Source: Ornithodoros turicata (taxonomy: Eukaryota; Arthropoda; Arachnida; Ixodida; Argasidae). From it: 64,000 nucleotides of DNA. Below the pieces are notes generated by a model. That model saw only the letters and a program-made list of their open reading frames with translations. It was not told the origin of the DNA and did not search any database. The stretch lies in the NCBI RefSeq assembly GCF_037126465.1, contig NC_088203.1, positions 94,364,668-94,428,667 on the forward strand, given 5' to 3'. Numbering within the stretch: the first letter of the stretch is position 1; each line of letters starts with the position of its first letter. A program made the translations under genes and the position numbers. Shown here piece after piece: positions 42,035 through 52,859 of the stretch.

Positions 42035-45000
42035 TCAGCCGAGATCACATGCTTCTCCGTACTGGCGCATTCGCGCTTTTGGACTGCAGTTGAAGGCCTT
42101 GAAGAAACGCTTTTCGTTGCGCAGTGGCTCGTTGCAGCGCGTGTCAAACTGCACGCGTTGTCCTCCTCCTGTCTGAAAGTCTTCCTGGGCGCACCACTTG
42201 TAACAGGAGCTGATGAAGAAGGCCTGCTCGCCCGTCCAACCGCTGAAGGTGTCAGATACGTAGGACGTATTGCCCAAGGGTTGACCCGTAGATTCCAGGG
42301 CCTTGAGTGCCAGCTGAAAGTAATCGTGGTTCTGCTAAAGCAGTCTACGATATTCAAAATGTCATGGGACTACAATGGGGTGTACTTGCAATTTACTAAT
42401 TTCTTAAAGTGTGGACAGAGTATTGAACCGAAGGGGAGTAAATAAATAGGACAGCTTGGAGAGTAGGCAAGTGGAGAGTAGGCGGTAGGCAATCGCGCAA
42501 ATGTATATTTTCTGTCCCCTGCCTGATCGTATAACAGACCAATTGGCAGAATGCGTGATCTGCATGGCGTGCAGGCGTGAAATTTGCATTTAGTGACGTT
42601 TCGCTAGGGGGCAACAAGAACGACTTTTTGTTCATTTGTCTTAGTTCCCCCCCCCCCCTTTCTTCACTGTCTTCATGCATTGCCGCTGCTTTCATACGGC
42701 AAGTACCGAGTCTAGTAGAGTACGGCTTGCGCTGTGACACCCGGCCTAAGAAAAAAAATGTCGACACGAAAGCTTACATACCTTGAGGCCAAGAATATCC
42801 GCGAAAATCTGCTCGGCATCCGCTCCTGGTTCCCTAGAGAAATTCCTCTGGGAGAGGCAGTTGATGCCCTTCTCGATCCTTTTGCGAGCGTTTTCGCCTT
42901 GCCATGGCCTGTGCATACCGTTCGGCCCTGATGTCCCGTCGTGGAGGTCAAAGGCCAGGCTTAACTCTCGACCCACCAGGTGTCCTAAAGCAGCAAGAGC
43001 TTCAGTCTAAAAACGCTATACCACATCTCGACACAAACCTAACGAGGCATAAGCCACGATGAGAGAATCCCTGATGAAGAAAGGTGATGTCAACGTCGAT
43101 GCTGGCACCACGAGCATGTGCACATAGGGCACGTATGACGGACGCATGTGCGTCAGCGGAAGATTGTCCATGGTGTCGCGGAGGACAAACTTTTGTGCCT
43201 GGTGATGCAACAGAAGCTTCTCGTGGGCCACGCGACGCCGGTATGCATCAAGCAAGGAAGCCACGAATGGCGTGTAGAAGGCGGGCAGGAAACTGTAGTG
43301 CCGTTCCAGCTCTTCTGGTTTGTACAGAACGCCGGGTACTCCTGTCAGAGTAATATGCTACACCTGAGACTGTCTAGAGCACTACGTGTGCTTGATACAG
43401 AGAGGTTAGATTGGACGTTAAGGCATGCGAAGGATACATAATATAGAGCAGTGATGATATTACCAACGATGGTTCGGATCCCATACAGTCGACTGAGGCT
43501 GTTCTTGAATTCTTCAGCGGGCAGAGCGCGAAACGACGTCGCTAGAGTGCTCCGAAGGTGCTGAACCATAGAATCCGCAGCGTCGATGTCTTCAGATGTC
43601 ACGTACTCGCCGGCTAACAGCATAGACATCGCATGCGGTGCCAACTCTTCTACATACTGGAAGCAGTCGTACTTTGACAACATGAGAGCGTTCGTTATTC
43701 GCGTTGATGACGCCACAGACAGCTTCCACAATATCAGGACGCTGACATAAGCAGCCCCCACAACGAGGTCATCAGGCTTGCTGAACTCTTTCGCGAACGT
43801 CGCCGCCAGACGCCAAGCCGCACGGCCTCCGTTCGCCAGGTAGACGTCATCGCTCCCGTTCAGCCTGTTCTCCAACGGAATATGCCTGTTCAGATGTTCG
43901 ACCAAAACTTCAGACTTCGGAAGCGATTCGTCCACGTCACTCAAGTCTTGAACCTGAACGTAACTCGGATACTTGTTGTGAATACCTCGTTGAAGCAGAT
44001 CTTGCAACGCCGTTACGCGGTTGTGGGCTTCAACTAGACGTCGTTCCAAATCGCTTCTTCCAAAAAGAGTCGCAATGGTAGAGGCATGCATGGGGTTCCC
44101 AAGACGGACGAACTCTTGCACCCATCCGGGGCGGACGGTCAGCACAGTTGTGTTCCCTGTGCGGAGGTCGACGTCGACGGACAACTTGAAGAAGACCGGA
44201 ATTCCATAGTCGAGTGCGAGGGTGAGGAACGTGCGAAGAAAGTCGAAGGGAGGAAGACCGGTAGTGACACGGGTAAGCTTGGGCCAGTCGAGGTCGACGT
44301 GGGAGAGCAGCTCGAGGATGTGGTCTTCGTGGTCGTGTTGGTCGTTCTGTTCGGTGAGGCAAATGCTGAGGGCTTGAGCGACTTTCTCGACGGTGGGGAA
44401 GTCGAGGAAGCGCCCCGTACGCTGTGAGAGACGATGGACGGCGCTTATTTTCATGTGATTTTCGAGGAAGTTGAATTGGTGAGCGAGGTTCGGGTGGACA
44501 GAGCTCCACTTTCCACACACGTATCTGTTGAAAAGGAAAAGAAACACTACATCTTCAAGTAACATAAGTAATATTCAATAAGTTTTACAGGTTATTATGA
44601 TTAGCTGTTAATGGGTATCCCATCATGCAAAAGATCCTCTGGTGGACCTTGAACAGGCAAAAGTTCGCTGTTCGAATGTTGCTTCATTCTATACGCTCTT
44701 CAAATGGAGCTTCACTGCACAGCACGCTACTAGGTATAATCCATGTTGATATGATTTCTCTCGATTTGTTGAAAACGGAATGAGTACGACACTTATGAGG
44801 TTATATTGTAACAAAAAGGCGTACGCCTCGCGCTTTTCACAAACCGGGAGTGATAACAATTGTTTCACCATCACCTCATCTTCAGCTAAAGTCGTGACAC
44901 CACAGCCCACAGCTATGAGAGTGTAATATACAGGCAGTGCAGGGCGGGTTGACCACAGACTCTCTCACACAGAGAGCTACCACGATTATTAAGAATCCCG

Positions 45001-45228
45001 GCTGTCTTACTTGTAGAAGTCGTCGCAGGGTGAGACAGATGTATCGAGCGATTGCGATAGTTGTTCTCTGAAGATTTGCTGTGGCAAAAGCCGGGCTCCG
45101 GACTCGTCCTGGAGAGAGGGCAAGATATCCTCTGCAGGGGATGGAGCTCTCAACACAAGGGGAAAGAGGCCCAAGAGCAGCAAGAAGGACACCGCAGAGG
45201 CCAACGCAGCCACGGAGAACTTGCGCAT
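42035..45228 (-). CDS. Neprilysin-like M13 family protein, catalytic site lost
   Basis: Five exons on the minus strand: 45011-45228, 43464-44524, 43039-43341, 42782-42984, 42035-42331. All junctions are GT-AG with matching phases, giving 693 residues, normal for M13. Order: short cytosolic tail, one membrane anchor (FSVAALASAVSFLLLLGLF), SPCDDFYK/YVCGKW across intron 1, the long N-terminal ectodomain, and the C-terminal peptidase fold (HMLVVPASTL, SLAFD, FADILGLK, FSGWTGEQAFFISSCYKWC, EPLRNEKRFFKAFNC). Active M13 enzymes need HExxH; here it is RELSL (GRELSLAFD). The third ligand in ENxAD is Gln (AEQIFAD), the substrate motif NA(F/Y)Y and the late catalytic His are gone, and the CxxW end is CDLG. 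It is therefore a complete but non-catalytic paralogue. An upstream ATG (45339) or an acceptor near 45271 could lengthen the N-terminus. The exon 5 acceptor is a NAGNAG pair. Confidence 0.9.
44692..44865. mobile_element. Type a MITE fragment in M13 intron 1
   Basis: ACGCTCTTCAAATGGAGCTT .. GATTTGTTGAAAACGGAATG .. AAAAAGGCGTACGCCTCGCG. The right arm is cut short. It lies between exon 1 (ends 45011) and exon 2 (starts 44524). Confidence 0.75.
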
Positions 45229-45445
45229 CTGGCCGACTTCGTCGTAGTCGCCATACAGAGGAGAACTGATGGCAATTGCCTCCGAGAGCTGACAATGTAC
45301 GCACAAGATCAATTCCAGAAGGTATAACATCGTCTGCACATCCGTCGGATGTTATAAAACGCAGGTATGTATTGCGGAACACAGCTTGGCTTATCTCGTG
45401 CTCGGTCTTCCAGTGCTGCCTCTCCGGAAAACGGGACTACGTATA

Positions 45446-45671
45446 CACTATTAGAAATGAACTTCACCGCATAGCACGCTCCTAGTCGCGAAGGATGTCG
45501 TTATCCGTCCTAATTTGTTGAAAACGGGAGGCGTGACACTTATGCTGTTCATAATTGTCACAAAAAAGGCGTACGCCTCCCGTTTTCAACAAATCAGAGC
45601 ACATAACGATATCATTCGAGATAATGGTTGGCTAGGAGCGTGCTATGCTGTGAAGTTCATTTCTAATAGTG
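45446..45671. mobile_element. Palindromic MITE, type a, upstream of the M13 gene
   Basis: CACTATTAGAAATGAACTTC to TTCATTTCTAATAGTG, TA on both sides. The left core is deleted (GGGAGGCGTGACACTTATG) and the right core is intact (AAAAGGCGTACGCCTCCCG). It is about 220 bp upstream of the M13 start and could affect its promoter, which is inference. Confidence 0.9.
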
Positions 45672-45717
45672 TACCATACAAAGGGAAGTGAGGTACTTTC
45701 GGCGAAGAATACTAATG

Positions 45718-46318
45718 TCGGGTGTAGTTCCGTATCGGGACCACTCGTTTTTAAAAATTAGTGAAAGCGTTAGGAAGGTAAATATTGCATAGAAGTGGAA
45801 GGAGGTCATACTGAATCTAAAAATGTAAGAATTATAAAACTCTGTGGTCTAGAACTTTTTTTACGTGCATTTCAACAACCCCATCTGATTCACTTTTAGC
45901 GCAGGAGAAACGCGGGAATGCTAAGCCTGACGGACTCGAAACACTTGCCATCTTGCAAGAGGTAGGAACGTTGAATTGGGCTAAATCACCTCACTTTAGT
46001 GATGTTAGTCTAGGTTAGGTTCTACAGATTGGGGGGGTCTGGGGGGCGCCGCCCCCCTCAGGCACGCACTAGGCGGTGCGGGCGTCGAAACTGTGCCCCG
46101 GGTTAGATCAGAAGGTCCTCAGTAAAGATGGCGGATCGCCTTCCAGAAACGAGCGATAAAATTAAATTTCTATACGTTTCACGCAATATACGAGGGTCAT
46201 TCTTGTTTAATTTCGTTACTAATTAGCTCCTCTTTCACGTAAAAGCGTTTGATTTTTGTTTTTATCCTCTTTTCTTTAAAAAAAAGCCAGTGGTCCCGAT
46301 ACGGAACTACATCCCTAA
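45718..46318. mobile_element. ~600-bp TIR element
   Basis: GGTGTAGTTCCGTATCGGGA plus CCACT at the left mirrors AGTGGTCCCGATACGGAACT plus ACATCC at the right. Between them lies a GC-rich block (GGGGGGCGCCGCCCCCCTCA, 46044-46063). No coding capacity. Confidence 0.75.
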
Positions 46319-47530
46319 CGTCTGAAAGGCTTTCTATTACCGAAAGCGTAGCATTGCAGAGCTCAGCATGACTACACACGCTTGTAGCATCGACTAACTG
46401 ATGAAAACGTTATGTCATGACGTATACTTGCTCAGCTACTACATAGAGGTAATTGTCAAACAGAAGCCCCATCAACTAGCAACAAAACACCCCCAGCACA
46501 GCCGTACCCGCTTTAAACGTGTAATCCTAAAATGTTCGTTTTGAGAGGTTATGTTAAGCCAGAACGACAAATTATTCCATGATGCAACTAAAGGACACGG
46601 TATGTGCCGTGTAACATAGGTAGCTATTTCATAAAATAACCGACAACCAGTCGCAGAACTATAACGCTTTCACTTACCTTCATGGTTTCGCCTGTTTCTC
46701 CCATGCTGTCTCGTAACAACGCTTCGAACAATCACGGGTCGGGGATTCGGTGTGCTGCCTAATGATTCCACCGAGCCCAACGACTTATTTCGAAAAAATA
46801 AAAAACTGGCATCAATGTCACGAGGAGTAGAATGGCATTGCGCGAGACGTTTCGTCCACCTAGCGGGCACAGCGCGTGCTAAAACTTGAGGCACGCAAAA
46901 GTTGATTCCAGTTTGAAAAGAAACTTAACGACCGTTACTTCGGAAGTTAATTACATATGTGTTAGGCGAGTATGACCCTTTACTCTAACATAATAGCAAA
47001 GATATCCCCCTCCCGCCGCCCCTGTTAAGCGTCTGGTTCTCAGTCGAGGTTCCTCAGAGCCTATTATTTGGATGAACTTGAACCGTGTGTCTGAGATTTC
47101 CAGCGTACGTTAGAAGGACTCCAGGTGGTCGAAAATTTCCTCAGTCCTACGCCGCGGCATATGCAGGATGTCCCCACGCAAATGTAGACTGACTCACATT
47201 ACGTGTAAATACATTCTCAATTATTATTATTATTATTGTCATTATTTTTATGTTATTTATTTTACGGTAATCAGAAGAAATAAAATATATCATTGTATTA
47301 CACTCTATGACACAGAACTTCACGACATATAACACGCTCAGAGTCGACTACCACACAGGATGACACCGTAGTCACCTCTGAGCGGGGCGCACTGGCTTTC
47401 TGCGTACATTTTTACCTTCATCGTGCTGGACGCACTTTGTCCCCTGTCTGCTCCGTTTATGGCCAGGATTAAACAACTGAACACTTTTTGCTCCTCTGCC
47501 CTCATTCTGGCAAACTCCGCCAAAGGTATA
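46319..47530. other. Unassigned stretch
   Basis: Contains an ATT/ATTATT microsatellite (47221-47240) and a fragment of MITE left end (CACTCTATGACACAGAACTT, 47301-47320). No gene recognised. Confidence 0.45.
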
Positions 47531-47532
47531 TC

Positions 47533-47580
47533 TGTTAGATATGTGCAATATGTTGTGTGCTGTTTGGGGCATTAGGTAGG
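47533..47580 (+). repeat. 5' LTR fragment of the copia element
   Basis: TGTTAGATATGTGCAATATG, then TTGTGTGCTGTTTGGGGCAT, repeats the start of the 3' LTR at 51357-51402 with few changes. It then breaks off into protease-coding sequence, so the rest of the LTR and gag are deleted. Confidence 0.75.
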
Positions 47581-47759
47581 TGCCGACATAGGTGTGCTGT
47601 TAGGGGCTAGGAAAGTGACGCATAAAGTTCTGTCTGTGAAGGACGGCAGCGCAACAGCCAACCGCGTGGGGTGTTTGGATAGCAGTGCAACAGACAACAT
47701 GACGTCGGATGGAAGTCCGATGCGGAACTTTTATTCAGCCCCGTCAGCTGTGGAGATGG

Positions 47760-47993
47760 TGGTGGTGGTGGTGATGGTGAAAGGGCTTGCCGTTGTCGGC
47801 CTCACGTATGTGGGCAACGTCACGACTGACGCCCTGGGGAAATGTGCGTCCTGGGCCGACTTCTAGGGGAACTGTGCCGACATATGTCTGAAAGCGTCTG
47901 GGGAAAACCCAGGAAAAACCCCAAACAGCACAGCCGGCACCAGGATTCGAATTCGACGTGACATGGCTAGCACGCTAACCACTGAGCCACGGG
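47760..47993 (-). mobile_element. Full-length tRNA-derived SINE, 14-bp target duplication
   Basis: AGCTGTGGAGATGG is duplicated exactly (47746-47759, 47994-48007). On the minus strand the head CTCCCGTGGCTCAGTGGTTA (A box) and GAATTCGAATCCTGG (B box) form a tRNA-like Pol III promoter. The body runs CTGTGCTGTTTGGGG, ACATATGTCGGCACAGTTCC, GTCGGCCCAGGACGCAC, and it ends GGCCGACAACGGCAAGCCC plus (CAC)n. It interrupts the copia protease between VEM and ANKE. Tick SINEs of this build (for example Ruka) are known; identity with them is not tested here. Confidence 0.92.
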
Positions 47994-49774
47994 AGCTGTG
48001 GAGATGGCTAACAAAGAAGTCGTTAAGATTCTTGGGAAAGGTCACGTTGAATTCCAGCTCGCGGAGAAGAACGGAGGGTCGACACTGGTTTTGAAGGACG
48101 TCCTGTACGTACCAGAATTAGATGAAAATCTCCTGTCTGTCGGAAGAATTGAAGAGCTAGGGCTCCGAGTCGTGTTTGGTATAGTGGGAGAGCAGAAGTG
48201 CGAAACAAGAACGGAGCGTTAATTTTGTCAGCTACTCGAGTTGGGCGGCTGTACACGGTCGAAGAGTTGCGTCCATCATTGGAACTATCGAAGACCTTGG
48301 ACGCATCCTTGCTTCACTGACGTCTAGGATACCTTCACATGGGAGCTGTGCATCGTTTCCTTGGAGGAAACGAGTCAAAGGAAGAATTAAACTGTACCGT
48401 CTGCCTTCTAGGGAAGTTGAAATGAAAATTTTTCCCGCATACCCAGGGTTCGCCGCGGTCCACTTCACCACTGGAACTGGTGCACTCAGACGTCGGAAGT
48501 GTCACCCCATCGTCCAAGGGTGGATCAAATTACTTTGTGACTTTCGTTGACGACCACTCACGGTATGTTGTACAATGAAGAAGAAGGGTGAAGTACCGGA
48601 AAAATTTCGCCAGTACAAACAAATGGCAGAAAACTTGCATGGGTTGACTACTTCGTAGCAACAACGCAGGAGAATACACCGGAAGGGACTTTGCTCAGTA
48701 CTTGCAGAAGCATGGAATACAGACAGACAGCCCACGGTTCCAAGCACGCCCCAGCAAAACTGCGTAGTCGAGAGGATGAATCAGACTCTGTTAGATATAA
48801 CAAAGGTGACTCCTGCTAGAGTCTGGCCTTCCCAAAACACTCTGGGCCGACGCACTTGTAACTGCCGGTTACCTACGAAATAAGTGTTCCTCAAGCTCGG
48901 TTGGCGGGCAGGTGCCAGAGGCGCTGTGATTTGGGAAAGAAGTCCGTATCGGCCACATAAGTGTATATGGATGCAGACCCTGGGCCATAAAGAAACAGCG
49001 TCGACAGTCCAAACTGGACCCAACGGCAGTAGAATGTATGTTGGTTGGGTACCCCGAGGGTGTCAAAGGGTAGTTGTGGGACAGAGAAACCGACAGTTTC
49101 TCCGTCAGCCATGACGTTTCCTTTGACGAAGATAGCTTTCCGTGCAAGAGCATAAATGAGCATAAACGAGACGCTTACCCCACCTTGTGAACCCCTATTT
49201 AGCGATGGTTCTATGATTTTCGACGTGGGTTCTGATAGCTTTGACGACGAAAACCCAACTAAAGCGCCAGTGGATCCGTTGGAGGTTGCGCCAGCGACTG
49301 CAGACATGTGCTCCCCAACTGTTGACGTCGCCACTGGTCCAAGTTCTGAATCGGCGACTATGATGCCGCTTCCCAGGCGTTCCGAGCGGTTAGCCGCCAA
49401 GCCGAAGCCGAGCTATTCGTGCTTTGCTGTAAAAAGAAGTGATTTCGTGCCTGATCCAAGAACTGTGGAAGAAGCACTGTCGGCGCGTGACGGAACCGAA
49501 TGGAGAGAAGCCATACAAGAGGAGCTAACAAATTTGAAGAACAACGAAACATGGGAGGTAGTTCCTCGGCCGAGCGATCGACATGTCATAAAAAAGCAAA
49601 TGGGTCTTCCGGAAGAAGTACAACAAAAACGGTGATCTGGACAGGTATAAAGCCAGGCTTGTCGCCTGTGACTACACACAGGTTGAAGGAATTGACTTGA
49701 AGGACACATTTTCGCCAGTGATTAAACTGAAGTGGGTTCGTATACTTTTGGCTTTAGTAGTCGAAGGAGGGTGG

Positions 49775-50240
49775 CCCGCGCACGGCGTAGCCAGATCTCC
49801 AAGGTAGGGGGGGGGGGGGGGGGGGGCTCGATACGAAAACTCGTCCTACTCCCCCCCCCCCCCCCCCCCCCCCCACCGCTGATTCTGGGCGCGACAACAT
49901 ACACATACTCGTGCACGCCGCAAACTGCGGTTAAAAAAAACACAGAACGAAAATAATTGATTTGGACGTGCACAATACGATTACATGTATAGGCTGTCAT
50001 GTCCAATGAGGTGGTGTCACGAGAATGGAAGGATTTTGAAAAGCTCATACTTTGAAAACCATTCAAGAGTGCTGCTTAGACGCCATGAACTGTAAGAACT
50101 TTCGCGATCGTCACACTGTCACCCCCCCCCCATATATATATTATTTTCTCCTCGGATTTGCACGAATTCCGTAGGTCGGTCCTTGGCAGGTAGGGGGGGC
50201 TCGAGCCCCCCCTAGCCCCCCCGTGGCTACGCCACTGCCG
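49775..50240. mobile_element. GGCGTAGCC-ended MITE inside copia RT
   Basis: Left end CGGCGTAGCCAGATCTCC, right end GGCTACGCCACTG. The body is the inverted copy of 5534-5892 (GATTACATGTATAGGC, CACGAGAATGGAAGG) with long G and C tracts (49807-49826, 49851-49874) that form a potential hairpin. The right end repeats GGCTCGAGCCCCCCCTAGCC. It splits RT between LVVEGGW and AAYLSGLLEE. Confidence 0.85.
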
Positions 50241-51354
50241 GCACGGCCGCCTACCTGAGCGGGTTGTTGGAAGAACGCACCTACATGAAGCAACAAGCGC
50301 TGTTTCGTGAAGGAAATAGAGATGACATCTGCATTTTGAAGATGAGTTTGTACGGGTTACGTCAGTCCGGTAGGCAGTGGAATGTGCGACTTGACGAGTT
50401 TCGCAAGAGCGTGGGCTTAACCAGGTCGAAAGCGGATCCCTGCATCTATTTCGACAACCTGGAAGGTATCGTCCATGGAGTGTATGTAGATGACATCTTG
50501 ATCATTGCGGAGAATGAAGACAGAGTGAGAAAGTTCAAACAAATCATTGGAGCCACCTTTGATATCAAAGATATCGGGGAAATTAGTCACATTCTCTCTA
50601 CGAGAATACAGCGTGGAGCTGATGGGAGTTTGACCCTGGATCAGTAGAGGTATGCCGAAGACATTCTGGACGTATTTGGGATGAAAGATGCAAAGAGGGA
50701 GCTGCCACGCCGCTGGATCCAGGAACGAAGTTTCAGACGCTCAAAGGCGGCCAATCGCCAGTGGATTTGTGCCACAGATACCGCCAAGGAGTTGGTAGTT
50801 TGCTGTAGCTAGCTGGAGGCACGAGACCAGATTTGGCATTTGTAGCGCCGTATCTGAGTCAATCAATTCAATGCAAACCCCACAGCGGAGCATTGGAATG
50901 GAGCCAAGCATGTTTTACGGTACGTGAAACAGACCCAAGGTACGCACTAACCTTTACAAGGACCGGAAAATCCGTGGAGGCATATTGTGACGCGGATTGG
51001 GCGAGCAACAAGGTGGATAGGCGCTCCTTTAGCGGTTATATTTTTATGTTAACGGGAGCAGCAATCTCCTGGAGCAGTCGCAAGCAAACGTCAACAGCCC
51101 TGTCAACAGGAGAGGCCGAGTACCTAGAGATGTGCGATGCAGCCAAGGAGGTCCTGTGGCTACAACATTTAGCGCAGGAACTCAGCGCAGAGAACTTCGT
51201 ACTGGAGCCGCAAACATTGTTCGTCGACAACCAATGTGCGATAGCAGTAGCAGCGAACCAAGCGGACATCATGACTAAAGTCTTAAATGGGGTGAAAGCC
51301 CGGCAAGTCTGCGACGCCATGGGACTCCGAAGTGGCGTGCGGACGACATATTGG

Positions 51355-51670
51355 GGGGGTCAGATATGTACAATATGTTGTGTGCTCTTTGGGGCATTAT
51401 GTTTTGCTTTTGTGTTTGTTCGGCACTACTTCTGCGTGCCGTCGCGTCTCGCGTGGCGTGCTCTGTTCATTCTTCTCTGCGCCATTTAAGGCTTCTGCCG
51501 CAACGTTGACACACGTCTCGACTGCTCGTCTCTCGTATTGCTACACCTGCGGTTACCGCTTAACAATATCTGCACCCGTTTGCGTTTGCTGGGAGCCCCA
51601 CTTTCGTTACCGTCAGTGCTGTCTCTCAGAGCATCCTATACTACGCTCTGTAATAGGTCTGTTGTAGCAG
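51355..51670 (+). repeat. 3' LTR of the copia element
   Basis: It follows a polypurine run (ATTGGGGGGG) right after RNase H and begins TCAGATATGTACAATATG, homologous to 47535. The end is placed at about GTCTGTTGTAGCA, without certainty. Confidence 0.55.
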
Positions 51671-52106
51671 GTCTCGTGTCGTACATTGTCCTCTCCAACC
51701 GCTTCTAGGCACTTTCTCCCTCCACTCGTACATTTTCACGTACGCACATTCCTACATGCGTACATACTCACTTGTCCACGCATAGTCGTCATGCATCATA
51801 TACATATGTCAGCTAGCAACCGCGCCTAACCTGGCCTTACATCTCATCACTGTCACACAGAAGTAATTACGCCCTTTTGTCCTGGCCAATCTCCCTTAGT
51901 GACCCTTTATTGACACAAAACTAAAAGTTTGCTGAGGGAGGAAGGGGGAGAGATGGACGGAATACTCACACAATTCCCCCCAAAGGAAATGTGCTGAAAC
52001 TCCAGCAAAAGACGGGTTTTGAAGACTAGACAGCGTACAGCATAAACAACAGATGTTTATTGCCTGACAACCTGGAAAAGAGAATGAAATGTATGAGTGA
52101 GATGAC
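51671..52106 (-). other. Unassigned, possibly BEL LTR (51890-52106)
   Basis: On the minus strand the sequence after the BEL integrase contains AATAAACATCTGTTGTTTATG, compatible with a polyadenylation signal in an LTR. No second copy is available to prove it. Confidence 0.35.
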
Positions 52107-52859
52107 TCACCACGTGAGAAGGTGAAGGTCCTCACCCTTCACTGTTGTTATCACAGGTATTATATATTTAACATCTTGCCACCGGCAAAGGTGATGGGTC
52201 ATCTTGGGGTTCTGATGGCTCGATCCTATAAAGATGTTGGCAGGTCGTCTCAATATAGTGCGACCAGAGGTCCTGAGGAGACACGATCGAATTATTCCAT
52301 CGAAACCGGGGAAGACTTCCTGTACTATCCCCATTCGCCATTGTAATCTAGTTCGGTTTGGTTCTTGAATTAGTACGACGTCTCCGACCCTGTATGTTGG
52401 ACACCCTCATCAATTTTAGGTGGTACGCCGAACGTAATTCAGCAAGATACTCTTTGTGCCGCCTATTCCAGAGCAGTCGCAGATGTTCACGGCGTTGAGT
52501 TCACGTATGCTTGAGTAACTGCGTTGCTCGGGCAGCATCCGGTATAGGGTGGAAGAGATGAATTGATTATCATTGCAGACAGTTGGACATCTACTACTGA
52601 TGATGTCTGCGGGAGATAATGGAATAGGTTCGTAATCCTCAGCGTCTCTGTATCTGATGGGACCGTAGTTAAGGATGACCTCCACATCGGTGAGTAGCGA
52701 CTGCATTTCAACGAGCTCGACCACATTTCGGGATAACGTCTTTCTTATGGCAGATTTGATCCAACGTATGGGACGCTCGTATATTTTATGAGACGCTCGT
52801 TTCGCAATCAGCGAAACAAGTTCGATGGGAGTAACTACCACAGGAGGTCTTGCAAACAA
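52107..52859 (-). pseudogene. BEL/Pao integrase C-terminal relic
   Basis: Minus-strand frames read WIKSAIRKTLSRN, LLTDVEVILNYGPIRYRD and YEPIPLSPADIISSRCP, the LTEVEAxINSRPL..PLTPxxFL region of BEL/Pao integrases. After frame breaks the conserved end LQWRMGIVQEVFPGFDGIIR, SCLLRTSGRTILRRPANIF appears (52180-52345). Stops make it inactive. RT and gag are absent. Confidence 0.85.

Larger units (their letters stand above)
47581..51352 (+). pseudogene. Ty1/copia pol, decayed: protease, integrase, RT, RNase H
   Basis: In order: protease with LDSSATDNMTSD (the catalytic DSGA is DSSA) at about 47670; VVKILGKGHVEFQL and LVLKDVLYVPELDENLLSVG (48010-48160); pre-integrase RLGYLHMGA..CTVCLLGKLK and integrase HSDVGSVTPSSKGGSNYFVT, FVDDHSRY, LPKTLWADALVTAGYLRNK (48260-48880) with many stops; the linker SERLAAKPKPSYS; RT opening DRYKARLVACDYTQVEGIDL and FSPVIKLKWVRILLAL; after a MITE, ILKMSLYGLRQSGRQWN and VYVDDILII (50330-50510); RNase H YCDADWASNKVDRRSFSGYI, STALSTGEAEYLEM, FVDNQCAI. 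At least two insertions and several frameshifts; not functional. Confidence 0.9.

Noticed and set aside
42396..42767. A 123-codon minus-strand frame between M13 exons 4 and 5
   Set aside because: It falls in an intron defined by GT-AG sites that keep the phase, and adding it would break the M13 fold.
44030..44518. Long Arg/Pro-rich frame on the minus strand (about 160 codons) and a plus-strand frame at 44086-44427
   Set aside because: Both are shadows of M13 exon 2, whose own frame has the conserved motifs and correct splice phases.
48502..49400. Minus-strand frames across the copia region (up to 169 codons)
   Set aside because: They are antisense to recognisable copia integrase and linker sequence.
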